From assembly GCA_024343425.1 (NCBI GenBank), contig BRLC01000003.1, positions 1 through 64,000 of the forward strand: 64,000 nt of DNA. The letters are read 5' to 3'. This DNA comes from Rhizobiaceae bacterium MnEN-MB40S (GTDB taxonomy: Bacteria > Pseudomonadota > Alphaproteobacteria > Rhizobiales > Rhizobiaceae). Shown one piece after another: positions 46,113 through 58,339 of the stretch (the stretch's first letter is position 1; every line of letters starts with the position of its first letter). Under the pieces are notes generated by a model, which was not told the DNA's origin, searched no databases, and saw only the letters and a list, made by a program, of their open reading frames with translations. The position numbers and the translations under genes were made by a program.

Positions 46113-47426
46113 CTATTTGATGTATCCGGCCTTTTGCATTTCGCGCTCTGTCAGCCGCTGAGCGTTCTGCAGGGCCTGTTCAGCCGTGATGTTGCCGGCG
46201 AGCGCCGCCGAAAACTGCTGTCCGACCGCCGTTCCGAGGCCCTGGAATTCAGGGATTGCGACGAACTGGACGCCGACATAGGGAACTGGCTCCACGGTCG
46301 GGTTCTGCGGATCGGCGGAATTGATGCTTTCAAGCGTCATCTTGGCGAAGGGGATTTTCGCATATTCCGGGTTCTCGTAGAGCGAGGTCCGGGTTCCGGG
46401 CGGCACGCTCGCCCATCCTTCCTTCTCGGCGACAAGCGCGAGGTATTCCTTCGATGTCGCCCAGTCGATGAACTTCTTGGCTGACGCCTCGGAGTCGGTG
46501 CCGGCCGGAATTCCGAGCGACCACGCCCACAGCCAGTTGCCGCGCTTGCCGAGACCATTGTCCGGCGCAAGCGCAAAGCCGACCTTGTCGGCGACCGTGC
46601 TGTTTTCAGGATCGGTCACGAAGGAAGCAGCGACGGTGGCGTCGATCCACATGCCGCACTTGCCGGACTGGAAGAGCGCCAGGTTCTCGTTGAAGCCGTT
46701 GGAAGACGCTCCGGGAGGGCCGGCTTCTTCCATCAGGTCGAGATAGAACGTCAGGGTGTTCTTCCAGGCGTCGGTGTCGAACTGGGGCTTCCAGTCCATG
46801 TCGAACCAGCGCGCGCCGAAGGAGTTGGAGGCCGCCGTCAGGAAGGCCATGTTCTCGCCCCAGCCGGCCTTGCCGCGCAGGCAGACGCCGTAGATTTCGT
46901 TGTCCTTGTCGGTCATGGCCTTTGCGGCCTCGGCGATGAAATCCCAGGTCGGAGCTTCGGGCATTTCCAGACCCGCCTTCTCCATCAGGTCCTTGCGGTA
47001 CATGACCATGGAGCTTTCGCCGTAGAACGGAGCGGCGTAGAGGCTGCCGTCGATCGTCAATCCGCCGCGGATCGCCGGAAGAAGATCATCGACGTCATAG
47101 GATTCCGGCAGATCATCAAGCGCGACCAGCCAGCCCTGCTTACCCCAGATCGGTACTTCGTAGGTGCCGATCGTCATGATGTCGTACTGACCGCCCTTGG
47201 TGGCGATGTCGGTGGTGACGCGCTGACGCAGGACGTTTTCCTCAAGAACCACCCATTCCAGATCGATGTCGGGGTTCTTCGCCGTGAAATCGTCCGCAAG
47301 CTTCTGCATGCGAATCATGTCGCCATTGTTGACGGTGGCGATGGTGAGCGTTTCGGCGAGCGCCGGAGCGGACACGGAAAACGCAAGCGCGGACGCGCCC
47401 GCGAAAGCGGTGATGAGCTTTTTCAT
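46113..47426 (-). CDS. smoE: Sorbitol/mannitol ABC transporter substrate-binding protein
   Basis: A 437-residue family-1 solute-binding protein. The N terminus (KKLITAFAGASALAFSVSAPALA) is a Sec signal peptide with cleavage near ALA-E. The operon context, with permeases, ATPase, mannitol dehydrogenase and SorC regulator, identifies it as SmoE rather than MalE. It is the first gene behind the promoter at 47473-47501. Confidence 0.9.
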   Translation of the reverse strand: MKKLITAFAGASALAFSVSAPALAETLTIATVNNGDMIRMQKLADDFTAKNPDIDLEWVVLEENVLRQRVTTDIATKGGQYDIMTIGTYEVPIWGKQGWLVALDDLPESYDVDDLLPAIRGGLTIDGSLYAAPFYGESSMVMYRKDLMEKAGLEMPEAPTWDFIAEAAKAMTDKDNEIYGVCLRGKAGWGENMAFLTAASNSFGARWFDMDWKPQFDTDAWKNTLTFYLDLMEEAGPPGASSNGFNENLALFQSGKCGMWIDATVAASFVTDPENSTVADKVGFALAPDNGLGKRGNWLWAWSLGIPAGTDSEASAKKFIDWATSKEYLALVAEKEGWASVPPGTRTSLYENPEYAKIPFAKMTLESINSADPQNPTVEPVPYVGVQFVAIPEFQGLGTAVGQQFSAALAGNITAEQALQNAQRLTEREMQKAGYIK

Positions 47427-47449
47427 AACTTCCTCCCAAAAAAGTAGTG

Positions 47450-47474
47450 AGCAATTGCTATTGCTTCGGGCAAT
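47450..47474. promoter_or_regulatory. Putative SorC-type operator of the smo operon
   Basis: A perfect 10-bp palindrome AGCAATTGCT (47450-47459) is immediately followed by the inverted repeat ATTGC-TTCGG-GCAAT (47460-47474). The half-site GCAAT occurs four times in 25 bp. The array overlaps the -10 box and start region of the smoE promoter. Confidence 0.6.
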
Positions 47475-47501
47475 TATTCGATTTCAGCGCGCATTTGTCA
47501 A
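47473..47501 (-). promoter_or_regulatory. Promoter of smoEFGK-mtlK
   Basis: On the minus strand a perfect TTGACA (47496-47501), a 17-bp spacer and AATAAT (47473-47478) lie about 47 bp upstream of the smoE start. The operator palindromes start at the -10 box, which favours repression or ligand-dependent control. Confidence 0.75.
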
Positions 47502-47567
47502 CCGTCACATCAATCACATTCTTTGACTGACGGTGGACTTCCTGGTTTTCTTTTTTATTTCATATTG

Positions 47568-48533
47568 TTAGGAATGTCCGCTTCGCAAAAGGGCTTCTGC
47601 GGTCGCTTCATTGGTGATGAAGCCATTGATGAGTCGGCCGGCAAGCGCAGCCCGGATCGCCGGGACTTTCTGGTCGCCGGCGGCGATGCCTATCACCGAA
47701 TTTGGGGGATTGGAGCGGATCGGGGCGCTCGCCACCACCGAATTTGTGTGGTTCTCGATGAGACGACCCTGCGCATCATAGATCCAGCTCACGATCTCGC
47801 CGACCGCGCCTGCATTCATCACGGCGTCCATCTGGTCCTGATCGATGAAGCCGTCGACGAAGAGCGGCGAGTTGTCGCCTATATTGCCGATGCCGACAAA
47901 GGTTACGTCTGCGCTGGCGCAGAGATCGAGAATATTGCGCACGGGTTTTTGCCCATGCAGCAATGCGCGCTCTTCCGGCGAAGTGGCGAAGACCGGCAGA
48001 GGCATCGGGTAATGACGGGCCCGGACCTTGTCGGCGAGCTGGATGATGGCGTTGTAGGCCGAGGCCGATCCATCGGCGGACATATTGCCGAGCAGCGATA
48101 CGATGCGGTGCTGCGGACAGTCCATCGGCGAGAGCTCTTCGACGCAGGCGCGCAGCGCCCGCCCCGTGCCGAAGGCGATGATCTTGGGATCGGAGGATTT
48201 GAGTTCGCGCTCCATGAGCCCGGCGCCGGCCTGGGCGAGCCCGACGATGGAACCCGGCGAATCGGGGTCGCTTGGCACAACGTCGCAGTAGTCGAGCCGA
48301 TAGGCGTCCGTCAGCCTTCGCGCCAGTTCCATGCAGTGGGCGATGGGATGGTCGAGGCGGACCTTGATCAGCTTTTCGGTGATGGCGAGAGAGACCAGAC
48401 GCTGCGCGGATTGTCGCGACACGCCGAGCTTGCGGGCGATCTCGTCCTGGGTTTTGCCGGCGACATAGTAGAGCCATCCGGCGCGGGCCGCGTCGTCCAA
48501 CCGGCTTGTCTCATTGTCGGTCCTGCCCGCCAT
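47568..48533 (-). CDS. SorC/DeoR-family sugar-binding transcriptional regulator (SmoC-like)
   Basis: A 321-residue regulator. The N-terminal HTH contains AGKTQDEIARKLGVSRQSAQRLV (about 26-48). The remainder is the SorC sugar-phosphate-binding domain, with FGTGRALRACVE, GNMSADGSASAYN and the conserved GIAAGDQKVPAIRAALAG near the C terminus. It lies 141 bp upstream of smoE on the same strand and is the likely controller of that operon, matching the place of SmoC/SorC in related smo clusters. Confidence 0.9.
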   Translation of the reverse strand: MAGRTDNETSRLDDAARAGWLYYVAGKTQDEIARKLGVSRQSAQRLVSLAITEKLIKVRLDHPIAHCMELARRLTDAYRLDYCDVVPSDPDSPGSIVGLAQAGAGLMERELKSSDPKIIAFGTGRALRACVEELSPMDCPQHRIVSLLGNMSADGSASAYNAIIQLADKVRARHYPMPLPVFATSPEERALLHGQKPVRNILDLCASADVTFVGIGNIGDNSPLFVDGFIDQDQMDAVMNAGAVGEIVSWIYDAQGRLIENHTNSVVASAPIRSNPPNSVIGIAAGDQKVPAIRAALAGRLINGFITNEATAEALLRSGHS

Positions 48534-48542
48534 ACCGCTTTC

Positions 48543-49223
48543 CTAACCGGCTCTTTTCAGCAAGGGGGCCATATCATAGAAATCGGCCCATTTGTCAAAA
48601 GCCGGCACGTCGGCGAGATCGTCCGGCAGGCTCGTCGCCCGGTTCAGCATGTGACCGGCGCCGGTGAAATGCAGCACCTGCATGCCGGCGGCGCGCGCGG
48701 CCTTCAGACCGGGCAGGCTGTCCTCGATCACCAGCGTATTGGCGGGATTTGCGCCCATGCGCTCGGCGGCGTGAAAGAACAGGTCCGGCGCCGGCTTGCC
48801 GTTCGCGACCTCCGAGGCGGTAAACAGCCGATCTCCGAAAAAGCCTGAAAGGCCAGCGAGTTCGAGCGAGCGTTTCGCCCGCGGCGGGCTGCTCGACGTC
48901 GCAACGCAGGAGGCGACGTCCAGGTCGTTCAGAACGGCCTCAATGCCTGTTACGGCCCGCAGTTCCGTTTCGAAGGCGGTCAACAGGTTTGATCGGTAGT
49001 GCGCTTCGAAATCATCCGGCAGCCGGTATTTCAGGCTGGTGCGGATTTCTTCCGCCACCTTCGGAAAGCTTCGCCCCAGAAAATTGCGCTGCACGTAATC
49101 AAGGTCGACATGGACGCCGCGTTCGGCAAGGAGGCCGATCAGGATGCGGGCGCTGATGATCTCGCTGTCGATCAGCACGCCGTCGCAATCGAATATCACC
49201 AGTGAAATGCGATCTGACGACAT
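48543..49223 (-). CDS. HAD-superfamily sugar phosphatase-like hydrolase
   Basis: A 226-residue HAD subfamily IA protein. Motif I is FDCDGVLIDSE, the cap helices follow, motif II is ATSSSPP, motif III includes NGKPAPDLF and motif IV is IEDSLPG. The sequence resembles beta-phosphoglucomutase/sugar-phosphatase types. The ATG at 49223 is chosen. It starts 28 nt after truB and ends nine bases before the SorC gene, so it links the housekeeping operon to the polyol locus. A role in polyol-phosphate removal is inference. Confidence 0.85.
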   Translation of the reverse strand: MSSDRISLVIFDCDGVLIDSEIISARILIGLLAERGVHVDLDYVQRNFLGRSFPKVAEEIRTSLKYRLPDDFEAHYRSNLLTAFETELRAVTGIEAVLNDLDVASCVATSSSPPRAKRSLELAGLSGFFGDRLFTASEVANGKPAPDLFFHAAERMGANPANTLVIEDSLPGLKAARAAGMQVLHFTGAGHMLNRATSLPDDLADVPAFDKWADFYDMAPLLKRAG

Positions 49224-49251
49224 GGCCTCGAAGTGTCCGGCTACGGTTGGC

Positions 49252-50187
49252 TCAGGTGGCGAAGACCCTTCTCGGGCGGAATTCACCTTCGGCTATTTCA
49301 CCGATCGCGACAAGTCGTCCGTGACTGGTCGCATAGGCGGCGTCGGCGGGCAGCGGCGCGTCGCGCCCCCGCAACAGGATGGGATTTCCGCTCAGCAGTC
49401 GCTGGGCCTGGCCGTCGCTCACAGCGACCTGCGGCAGCATGCTCAGCGCCTCGCCGGTGTCGACGAGATAGTCGTCAAGGGCGGCTAGGCGCTCCGCGTC
49501 GTCCTCGACCTTCTCCAGCGCGACCAGCTCTTCGAGCGGCACCAGATCCTCCTCGTCGAACGGAGCTACATAGGTGCGCCGCAAGTCGGCGACATGTCCG
49601 AAGCAGCCGAGATCCCGCCCGAAATCGCGGGCAAGCGATCGCACGTAGGTGCCTTTTCCGCACTCGACCTCGAAGACCGCCGTATCGGGCGTGGGAACGG
49701 AAACAAGATCGAGACGGAATATCTCGACCTCGCGCGAAGGCATTTCCACGACCTCTCCCTCGCGCGCGAGATCATAGGCGCGGTTTCCGTCGATCTTGAT
49801 CGCGGAATATTGCGGCGGCGTCTGTTCGATGACGCCCTTGTAGCGTGGAAGCAGCGCCTCGATTTCGCTCCGCTCGGGTCTGTCGTCACTGGACCGCACC
49901 ACATTGCCTTCGCGATCATCCGTCTCGCGCTCCTCGCCCCAGGCGACGGTGAACCGGTAGATCTTGCTGCCGTCCATGACATAGGGAACGGTTTTCGTGG
50001 CGTCGCCCAAGGCGATCGGCAACATGCCGGAAGCCAGCGGATCGAGCGTGCCCGCATGGCCGGCCTTCTGGGCCTTGAACAGCCACTTGATCTTGGAGAC
50101 CGCCTCGGTCGAGCCGAAATCAACCGGCTTGTCCAGGATAAGCCAGCCCGATATCGCCCGGCCCTTTTTTTTGCCCCGGCGCCCCAT
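49252..50187 (-). CDS. truB: tRNA pseudouridine(55) synthase TruB
   Basis: A 311-residue enzyme forming the universal pseudouridine 55 in the tRNA T loop. The catalytic Asp lies in [20 protein letters not shown], and the substrate motif [15 protein letters not shown] is present. The ATG overlaps the rbfA stop by one base. Part of the nusA-infB operon. Confidence 0.97.
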   Translation of the reverse strand: MGRRGKKKGRAISGWLILDKPVDFGSTEAVSKIKWLFKAQKAGHAGTLDPLASGMLPIALGDATKTVPYVMDGSKIYRFTVAWGEERETDDREGNVVRSSDDRPERSEIEALLPRYKGVIEQTPPQYSAIKIDGNRAYDLAREGEVVEMPSREVEIFRLDLVSVPTPDTAVFEVECGKGTYVRSLARDFGRDLGCFGHVADLRRTYVAPFDEEDLVPLEELVALEKVEDDAERLAALDDYLVDTGEALSMLPQVAVSDGQAQRLLSGNPILLRGRDAPLPADAAYATSHGRLVAIGEIAEGEFRPRRVFAT

Positions 50188-50591
50188 CAGTCTTCGTCCT
50201 CTTTTCGGTCGAGATCACGCGCGACTTCGGGCGAGCGGAGCAATTCATCGATCTTGCGGTAGTTCTCGAAGCTGGTGTCGTCGCGAAAGCGCAGTTCCGG
50301 CATGTACTTCATCTGCCTGAGCGCCGGCGTTATCTGTTTTCGAATGTACCTGGCGTTCCGGTTCAACGCCTCGACGATGGCTGCGTGGTCGGACTGACCG
50401 AGCGGCGTCACATAGGCGGTCGCGATCTTCAGATCCGGAGACATGCTCACCTCGGAAATGGAGATGACTTCGCGTTCGATCAGCGGATCGCGAATTTCTC
50501 CGCGCTGCAGCACGGAGGTGACGGCGGCCCTGACCTGTTCGCCAACGCGCAACTGGCGCTGGGACGGGCCAGCGGAAGAAAATCTGGACAT
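50187..50591 (-). CDS. rbfA: Ribosome-binding factor A
   Basis: A 134-residue KH-like protein that aids 16S 5'-end maturation and 30S assembly. Conserved segments are [17 protein letters not shown] and [20 protein letters not shown]. It follows infB by 98 nt and is coupled to truB. Confidence 0.95.
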   Translation of the reverse strand: MSRFSSAGPSQRQLRVGEQVRAAVTSVLQRGEIRDPLIEREVISISEVSMSPDLKIATAYVTPLGQSDHAAIVEALNRNARYIRKQITPALRQMKYMPELRFRDDTSFENYRKIDELLRSPEVARDLDRKEDED

Positions 50592-50689
50592 GCAACGTAC
50601 CTTTTCGACATTGGCTCCGGGTTCGGACCGGACGCGAATGGTTCAAATTCGGGCGGCCCCGGACGTCCGGGGCCTCGATTTTGCTCAGA

Positions 50690-53287
50690 TCAGAGCGTGC
50701 GCGTGATGTGCTCGACCCGGAAACACTCGATGACATCGCCCTGGCGAATATCCTCGTAGTTTTCGAAGGCCATGCCGCATTCCTGTCCGGCGGCCACCTC
50801 GGCGACTTCGTCCTTGAAGCGCTTGAGCGTCTTCAGGCTGCCCTCGTGGATCACGACGTTGTCGCGAATGAGGCGCACGCCCACGCCGCGCTCGACCTTG
50901 CCTTCCGTCACGCGGCAACCGGCAACCTTGCCGACCTTGGTGATGTTGAAGACTTCGAGAATCTCGGCGTTGCCCAGGAAGGTCTCGCGTCGTTCCGGCG
51001 ACAACATGCCTGACATGGCGGACTTCACGTCGTCGACCAGATCGTAGATGATGTTGTAGTAGCGGATTTCGATACCGGCTGCGCTTGCGGCGTCGCGCGC
51101 CTGGGCGTTGGCGCGGACATTGAAGCCGATCACCGCCGCATTGGACGCTTCCGCCAGCGAGATATCGGATTCCGTGATGCCTCCGGCGCCCGAATGCACG
51201 ATACGGGCCTGGACCTCGTCCGTTCCAAGCTTCTCGAGCGCTCCGGCGATCGCTTCGATCGAACCCTGCACATCGCCCTTGATGACCAGCGGGAATTCCT
51301 TCACGCCGGACGCCTGCAACTGCGACATCATCTGTTCCAGAGAACCGCGGGAACCGGCCTGGTGGGCGACCGCCTTTTCACGGGCCTTGCGCTGGCGATA
51401 TTCGGAGATTTCGCGGGCGCGCGCCTCGTTCTCGACGACCGCGAAACGGTCGCCGGCCTGCGGCGTGCCCTGAAGTCCGAGGATCTCGACCGGCATGGCC
51501 GGTCCGGCTTCCTTGACCTGGTTTCCGTGGTCGTCGACGAGCGCGCGCACACGGCCCCATTCGTCGCCGGCGACGACGATTTCACCGGTATGAAGCGTGC
51601 CCGCTTCCACCAGGACGGTGGCGACGGAACCACGGCCGCGATCAAGCTGCGCCTCGATGACCGTGCCTTCCGCCGTACGATCCGGATTGGCTTTCAGATC
51701 GAGCAGTTCCGCCTGCAGGAGGATGGCCTCCAGCAATTTGTCCAGATTGATCTTCTTGGTCGCGGAAACCTCGACGTCGAGCACCTCGCCGCCCATCGAC
51801 TCGACGAAAACCTCGTGCTGAAGCAGTTCGGTGCGAACCTTGTTGGCGTCCGCTTCCGGCTTGTCGATCTTGTTGATCGCCACGATCATCGGCACGCCGG
51901 CCGCCTTGGCGTGATTGATGGACTCGATCGTCTGCGGCATCACGCTGTCGTCGGCCGCCACCACGAGAATGGCGATATCGGTCGCCTGCGCGCCGCGAGC
52001 GCGCATCGCAGTAAATGCGGCGTGGCCCGGCGTATCGATGAAGGTGATCTTCTGACCGTCCTGCTCGACCTGGTAGGCCCCTATGTGCTGGGTAATGCCG
52101 CAGGCTTCGCCGGAAACAACATTGGCGTGCCGGATGGCGTCGAGCAACGAGGTCTTGCCGTGGTCGACATGACCCATGATGGTGACGATCGGCGGACGCT
52201 GTTTCAGAGCGCCTGCATCGTCCACGATATTGAAGATGCCTTCCTCGATGTCGGATTCGGCGACGCGTTTGACGGTGTGTCCAAACTCGCCTGCGATCAA
52301 CTCGGCCAGGTCGGCGTCAATGACGTCGCCGGGCTTCATCATCTGGCCTTCCTTCATCAGGTATTTGATGACATCGACCGAACGCTCCGCCATGCGCTGC
52401 GACAGTTCCTGGATGGTGATCGTTTCAGGCAAGGTGACTTCACGGGAAATCTTCTCGCGCGCTTCCTGTGTATGAGCCCGCTTGAGTTTTTCCTGACGAC
52501 GACGCATCGCCGAAAGCGAGCGCCCTCTCTGGTTGCCGTCGTCGCTCAGCGCGGCGTTGAGCGTCAGCTTGCCGCGGCGGCGTGAATCGTCGCCGCGCGG
52601 ACGCGATGGCTTGGGCGTTTCAGGGCGCGCAGGCTTGCCGCGCTGGGCCGGCCTGTGTCCGCGGCCTTCCTCTTCGTCATCGCCGCGTTGCTGGCGGGCG
52701 GTCTTGTCGGGCGTGCGCGCCGGCGTCGCCTCGGCCGCTTCCACAGCCGCTGGTGAATCCGGTTGCGGCTCCGGTTCAGCCGGCGCCTCCGCAACCTCTT
52801 CCGGTTGTGGCTGCTTTGCTGCTTCCTCGGCCTGGCGGCGGGCTTCTTCTTCGGCGCGCTGCTTTTCAAGCGCTTCCTGCTCCCGCTGAAGCTTCGCCTG
52901 TTCCTCGGCGATCCGGCGCTCCTCGGCGTCGCGCACTTTCGCGTTTTCGAGAGCGCGCTTGCGCGCATCCATCTCGCTGGCCGAAAGTTCGTTCAGCACG
53001 ACCGATGGCTTGCGCGCGTCCGCGTCTTCCGTCTCGCGCTTCGGCGCAGCCGCCGGCTTGGGCTTGGGGGCGGGGGCGGGCTTGGGCGCCAACCCGGCCG
53101 GAGCCGGTCCCGGCTTCTCGTCTTCGGGACGCGAAATACGCCGCTTGCGTGTTTCGACCACGACAGCCTTCGTGCGGCCACGACCCATATCCTGGCGCAC
53201 AGTTCCGTGCTCGACACCCGATCGCTTCAGGGTCAGGGTCTTCTTGCCGGCGACACTGAGAGTCTTGTCGTCCTTCGTTTCGCTCAT
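50690..53287 (-). CDS. infB: Translation initiation factor IF-2
   Basis: An 865-residue initiation GTPase that brings fMet-tRNA to the 30S subunit. A long low-complexity N-terminal region (Ala/Pro/Arg/Glu-rich, about 1-290) is followed by the G domain with [17 protein letters not shown] and NKID, then the beta-barrel and C1/C2 domains ending [23 protein letters not shown]. The ATG forms a four-base overlap with the ylxR-like gene. Position in nusA-ylxR-infB is canonical. Confidence 0.98.
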   Translation of the reverse strand: MSETKDDKTLSVAGKKTLTLKRSGVEHGTVRQDMGRGRTKAVVVETRKRRISRPEDEKPGPAPAGLAPKPAPAPKPKPAAAPKRETEDADARKPSVVLNELSASEMDARKRALENAKVRDAEERRIAEEQAKLQREQEALEKQRAEEEARRQAEEAAKQPQPEEVAEAPAEPEPQPDSPAAVEAAEATPARTPDKTARQQRGDDEEEGRGHRPAQRGKPARPETPKPSRPRGDDSRRRGKLTLNAALSDDGNQRGRSLSAMRRRQEKLKRAHTQEAREKISREVTLPETITIQELSQRMAERSVDVIKYLMKEGQMMKPGDVIDADLAELIAGEFGHTVKRVAESDIEEGIFNIVDDAGALKQRPPIVTIMGHVDHGKTSLLDAIRHANVVSGEACGITQHIGAYQVEQDGQKITFIDTPGHAAFTAMRARGAQATDIAILVVAADDSVMPQTIESINHAKAAGVPMIVAINKIDKPEADANKVRTELLQHEVFVESMGGEVLDVEVSATKKINLDKLLEAILLQAELLDLKANPDRTAEGTVIEAQLDRGRGSVATVLVEAGTLHTGEIVVAGDEWGRVRALVDDHGNQVKEAGPAMPVEILGLQGTPQAGDRFAVVENEARAREISEYRQRKAREKAVAHQAGSRGSLEQMMSQLQASGVKEFPLVIKGDVQGSIEAIAGALEKLGTDEVQARIVHSGAGGITESDISLAEASNAAVIGFNVRANAQARDAASAAGIEIRYYNIIYDLVDDVKSAMSGMLSPERRETFLGNAEILEVFNITKVGKVAGCRVTEGKVERGVGVRLIRDNVVIHEGSLKTLKRFKDEVAEVAAGQECGMAFENYEDIRQGDVIECFRVEHITRTL

Positions 53288-53919
53288 TCCGTATCCGTTT
53301 CCTTTGCGGGATCACCCGCCATCCGACTGCCTTTCGCAGGATTGCGATAGCGGTCCAATATCTTTGCGCGCTTCACTACACCCTCACCGGCCTGCCCTGC
53401 AAGCACCGCAAGGTGAATTAGGTTGCGGTCGCCCGAAATCGCGGTCATTTCTGCCGCCGGCAGCAGCCGGAAGGATGAAATTTCATCGTTTCCCGCAGCG
53501 ACCGCCGCAAACCGCGCCTGATCAAGCTTGCGCACCCCGTCCGCCGCCGCGTCCACGGCGTGGAACACAGCGACCGCCTTTCCTGATCGGATCGCCGCGT
53601 CGACCTTCGCGCCGCCCATCACGATCTGACCGGCCTTGCGGGCCATGTTGATCATGCCGACAAGCGCCGCGACCATCTGCGCCTCGATCGAATCGGCAAG
53701 ATCGGCCGGCGCCTTCACATCAGCCTTGAGAGCGCGGGCGAAAGCTTTTTTTGCGATCGCCTTTTCAATGCACTCGCGGCTGGCCGTAACCCAGCAACCG
53801 CGACCCGGCAGCCGACCCTTGAGATCGGCGACCACCGTTCCGTCGGGCGCAGCGACGAAACGGATCATTTGATCCGCGGTCAGGCATTGCCGCGTGACGA
53901 TGCAGGTCCGGTCGTTCAT
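53284..53919 (-). CDS. YlxR (DUF448) / L7Ae-like RNA-binding protein
   Basis: A 211-residue two-domain protein. Residues 1-75 are the YlxR domain with [17 protein letters not shown] and [18 protein letters not shown]. From about 80 an L7Ae/YlxQ-like domain follows, with [18 protein letters not shown]. Alphaproteobacteria commonly carry this YlxR-YlxQ fusion between nusA and infB. It binds RNA (RNase P in one studied case); its role here is not established. Confidence 0.92.
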   Translation of the reverse strand: MNDRTCIVTRQCLTADQMIRFVAAPDGTVVADLKGRLPGRGCWVTASRECIEKAIAKKAFARALKADVKAPADLADSIEAQMVAALVGMINMARKAGQIVMGGAKVDAAIRSGKAVAVFHAVDAAADGVRKLDQARFAAVAAGNDEISSFRLLPAAEMTAISGDRNLIHLAVLAGQAGEGVVKRAKILDRYRNPAKGSRMAGDPAKETDTE

Positions 53920-53948
53920 GCCACAACCTCCGGCCGAGCCGGCAGGGT

Positions 53949-55580
53949 TCAGGCGGACGCTCCCGCTTCCTGCCCCTCGGCGACGGCCTCGCCTTCGCCT
54001 TCCACGTCTTCGGCTTCAGGCTCGGCGAGATCTTCTTCCGTGATCCAGCCAAGAGCCAGACGGGCTGCGACGATCATCTGCTCCGCGTCGGCGCGAGAAA
54101 CATCCATGCTGGAGAAGGTTCCGTCGAACTTCTTCGTCTCGCCGTCCTTGCGTTCGACCCAGCCGACCAGGTCGTCCGCGGCGCATCCGGCGAAGTCGTC
54201 CATCGTCTTCATGCCTTCCTCGCCGAGCGCCACGAGCATCGCCGTGGTCATGCCCGGAATGGTTCTCAGATCGTCCTCGACGCCCAGTTCGACGCGCTTT
54301 TCCTCAAGCTCGGCTTCGAGAGCGTCCAGATATTCACGGGCGCGGCTCTGGATTTCTTCCGCCGTTTCCTCATCGAAACCTTCGATGGAGGCGATTTCGT
54401 CCTGATCGACGTAGGCGACTTCCTCAACCTGGGAGAAGCCCTCTGACGCCAGAACCTGGCCAACCATCTCGTCGACGTTGAGGGCGTTCATGAAGAGTTC
54501 GGTGCGGTCGTTGAATTCCTTCTGACGACGTTCCGATTCTTCCTGCTCGGTCAGGATGTCGATATCCCAGCCGGTCAGCTGCGAAGCGAGGCGCACATTC
54601 TGACCACGACGTCCGATCGCGAGCGAAAGCTGGTCGTCGGGCACGACGACCTCGATGCGCTCCGCATCCTCGTCGAGAACCACCTTTGCGACTTCCGCCG
54701 GCTGCAGCGCGTTAACGATGAACGACGCCGGATCGTAGGACCACGGAATGATGTCGATCTTTTCGCCCTGCAATTCGCCGACGACCGCCTGAACGCGGCT
54801 GCCGCGCATGCCGACGCAGGCGCCGACCGGATCGATCGAACTGTCGTTGGAGATCACCGCGATCTTTGCGCGGGAGCCCGGATCGCGGGCGACCGACTTG
54901 ATCTCGATGATGCCGTCATAGATTTCCGGCACTTCCATGGTGAACAGCTTGACCATGAATTGCGGATGCGTCCGCGACAGGAAAATCTGCGGTCCGCGCT
55001 GTTCGCGGCGCACGTCGTAGACAAAGGCGCGAACGCGGTCGCCATAGCGGAAGCTTTCACGCGGGATCAGTTCGTCCCGGCGGATGATGGCTTCGCCGCG
55101 GCCGAGATCGACGATGACATTGCCGTATTCGACGCGCTTGACCGTGCCGTTGATGATTTCGCCAACGCGATCCTTGAATTCCTCGTACTGGCGGTCGCGT
55201 TCGGCTTCGCGCACCTTCTGGACGATGACCTGCTTGGCGGACTGTGCGGCGATGCGTCCGAAATCCATCGGCGGAAGCGGCTCGGCGATGAAATCTCCGA
55301 ACTGGGCGTCCGGATTGCGGTCGCGGGCCAGTTCGATCGCGATCTGCGTGGAGTAATCGTCAACCTGCTCGACGACCTCGAGCAGGCGCTGCAGCTTGAT
55401 CTCGCCGGTTTTCGGATTGATGTCGGCGCGGATGTTCGATTCCGAGCCGTAGCGCGAACGCGCCGCCTTCTGTATGGCGTCGGCCATGGCGGTGATGACG
55501 ATCTCGCGATCGATGGCCTTTTCACGCGCCACCGCATCGGCGATTTGAAGAAGCTCCAGCCTGTTAGCACTGACTGCCAT
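53949..55580 (-). CDS. nusA: Transcription termination/antitermination protein NusA
   Basis: A 543-residue protein with an N-terminal polymerase-binding domain (1-125) and an S1 domain (GTVKRVEYGNVIVDLG). KH1 and KH2 include GACVGMRGSRVQAVVGELQGEKIDII and SLAIGRRGQNVRLASQLTGWDIDI. Two C-terminal helix-hairpin-helix repeats contain EIQSRAREYLDAL and VGWVERKDGE. The acidic tail (about 520-543) is typical of alphaproteobacteria. Transcribed after rimP. Confidence 0.98.
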   Translation of the reverse strand: MAVSANRLELLQIADAVAREKAIDREIVITAMADAIQKAARSRYGSESNIRADINPKTGEIKLQRLLEVVEQVDDYSTQIAIELARDRNPDAQFGDFIAEPLPPMDFGRIAAQSAKQVIVQKVREAERDRQYEEFKDRVGEIINGTVKRVEYGNVIVDLGRGEAIIRRDELIPRESFRYGDRVRAFVYDVRREQRGPQIFLSRTHPQFMVKLFTMEVPEIYDGIIEIKSVARDPGSRAKIAVISNDSSIDPVGACVGMRGSRVQAVVGELQGEKIDIIPWSYDPASFIVNALQPAEVAKVVLDEDAERIEVVVPDDQLSLAIGRRGQNVRLASQLTGWDIDILTEQEESERRQKEFNDRTELFMNALNVDEMVGQVLASEGFSQVEEVAYVDQDEIASIEGFDEETAEEIQSRAREYLDALEAELEEKRVELGVEDDLRTIPGMTTAMLVALGEEGMKTMDDFAGCAADDLVGWVERKDGETKKFDGTFSSMDVSRADAEQMIVAARLALGWITEEDLAEPEAEDVEGEGEAVAEGQEAGASA

Positions 55581-55632
55581 TTTTGATCTCCGTTACTGTC
55601 TCCGACGCGGCTCCGCCGCAATCAGACCGAAT

Positions 55633-56244
55633 TCAATGGGTATTCCCGGTTTCTTCCCGTTTTGCTCGCGCGGCCTTGGCCGCCTTGTCCGCAGCCAGCG
55701 CATCCCGGATCAGATCGTCGGTCAGGATCAGCCTGGCTTCGGTCAACGCCTCGAACGGGATACGCACGGTCAGGGCGTCGCCGTAACCCGGCTGATCACG
55801 CTCCAGCGTGAACGCGTCGTCTTCGGCGGCGGCGACACGCCCCTTGAACCGTCTGCGATCCTCAATGGGAACCGACGTCTCGCATTTCATCAGATGGCCC
55901 TGCCAGCGGGTGAAATCGGACCGCCTGACCATTGGCCGGTCGATGCCCGGGGACGACACTTCCAGATGATAGGCGCGATCGATCGGATCCTCAACGTCAA
56001 GCACCGGCGACAGGGCGCGCGACACCGCCTCACAATCCTCGACGGTCATGGTTCCGTCGTTGCGCTCGGCCATGATCTGAAGCGTCAGGCCATTCTGGCC
56101 GGACAACCGCACCCGCACGAGGCGGAAATCGATCGACTGCAGCACCGGCTCGACAATTGCGGCAATACGCGCCTCAACGCCGGTCTCGGTCACCAGACGC
56201 GGTTCTTCCGACTCGTTTTCCAGCGGCTTGGTCTGTTCGTTCAA
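55633..56244 (-). CDS. rimP: Ribosome maturation factor RimP
   Basis: A 203-residue 30S assembly factor. The N-terminal domain contains [20 protein letters not shown] and the linker has [16 protein letters not shown], the family signature. The likely start is TTG at 56244, because a GGAGAG site precedes it by a proper distance; the only longer option is a GTG at 56301 with no such site, and no ATG exists in the right region. First gene of the rimP-nusA-infB operon. Confidence 0.93.
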   Translation of the reverse strand: MNEQTKPLENESEEPRLVTETGVEARIAAIVEPVLQSIDFRLVRVRLSGQNGLTLQIMAERNDGTMTVEDCEAVSRALSPVLDVEDPIDRAYHLEVSSPGIDRPMVRRSDFTRWQGHLMKCETSVPIEDRRRFKGRVAAAEDDAFTLERDQPGYGDALTVRIPFEALTEARLILTDDLIRDALAADKAAKAARAKREETGNTH

Positions 56245-56380
56245 ACGGCTCTCTCCGACAGATCCCGACAAACAAAAAGAGCGGGTCCGGGGGGGGCCCA
56301 CTCTTGCTCATCATGATCAAGATTTGTCTTTCATATAACGGCGGGAGCGCGCAATTGCAAGGGCGTTTCGCCCTCGACCC

Positions 56381-57073
56381 TCACACCCGGCGGAAGGTGA
56401 GATAAGCCGGCGTCCGGCCTTCCCTGACCGCCTTTGCCTCGTAGCGCGTGCCCGGCCAGCCCGGATAGGGCCGGCGCCAGTCCTGCGCGGTTTCGGCCTG
56501 CCATGCGAAAGCCGGATGATGACGGCAATGCAACAGCGTCCAGTTGACGTAGGTGTCGATGTCGGAGGCGAAACAGAAAACGCCGCCGGGCTTGAGAACA
56601 CGCGCAAGCCGGTCGAGGCTTTCCTCGTTCACGAACCGTCGCTTCCAGTGTCGTTTCTTGGGCCATGGATCGGGATAGAGAAGGTCGATGTGATCGACCG
56701 AACCTTCCGGCAGCCAGTCGAGGAGCAAGGCGGCCTCTTCGTCGAACAGACGGACATTGCGAAGCGGCTCTTCGGCCAGCGCCGCTGCGCATTTCGCCAT
56801 GCCGTTGACGAAGGGCTCCACGCCGATGAAGCCGGTTTCCGGCTGCTCCGCCGCCCGGTGGAGAAAGTGCTCGCCGCCGCCAAAGCCGATTTCCAGGCGC
56901 ACGCGATCCACATCGGCCTCGAACAGGCCGGCCGCGTCCACGGGAGTCGGATCTGAAATATCAATCCGGTAGAGCGGCAGAACGTCGTCTACCGCCTGCC
57001 TCTGCTTCGGACGCAGGGTCTTGCCCTTGCGACGCCCGAAGAAGGATTTCTGGTTGTCACGCCCGGCGGCCAT
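56381..57073 (-). CDS. trmB: tRNA (guanine-N7-)-methyltransferase TrmB
   Basis: A 230-residue class I SAM methyltransferase forming m7G46 in tRNA. The SAM motif is [13 protein letters not shown], and the signature [17 protein letters not shown] binds the tRNA. It begins 24 nt after the metK stop, a sensible pairing since MetK makes its methyl donor. Confidence 0.96.
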   Translation of the reverse strand: MAAGRDNQKSFFGRRKGKTLRPKQRQAVDDVLPLYRIDISDPTPVDAAGLFEADVDRVRLEIGFGGGEHFLHRAAEQPETGFIGVEPFVNGMAKCAAALAEEPLRNVRLFDEEAALLLDWLPEGSVDHIDLLYPDPWPKKRHWKRRFVNEESLDRLARVLKPGGVFCFASDIDTYVNWTLLHCRHHPAFAWQAETAQDWRRPYPGWPGTRYEAKAVREGRTPAYLTFRRV

Positions 57074-57097
57074 CAGAACAGAGCAGAGCGACGTCCT

Positions 57098-58339
<1,242 letters not shown>

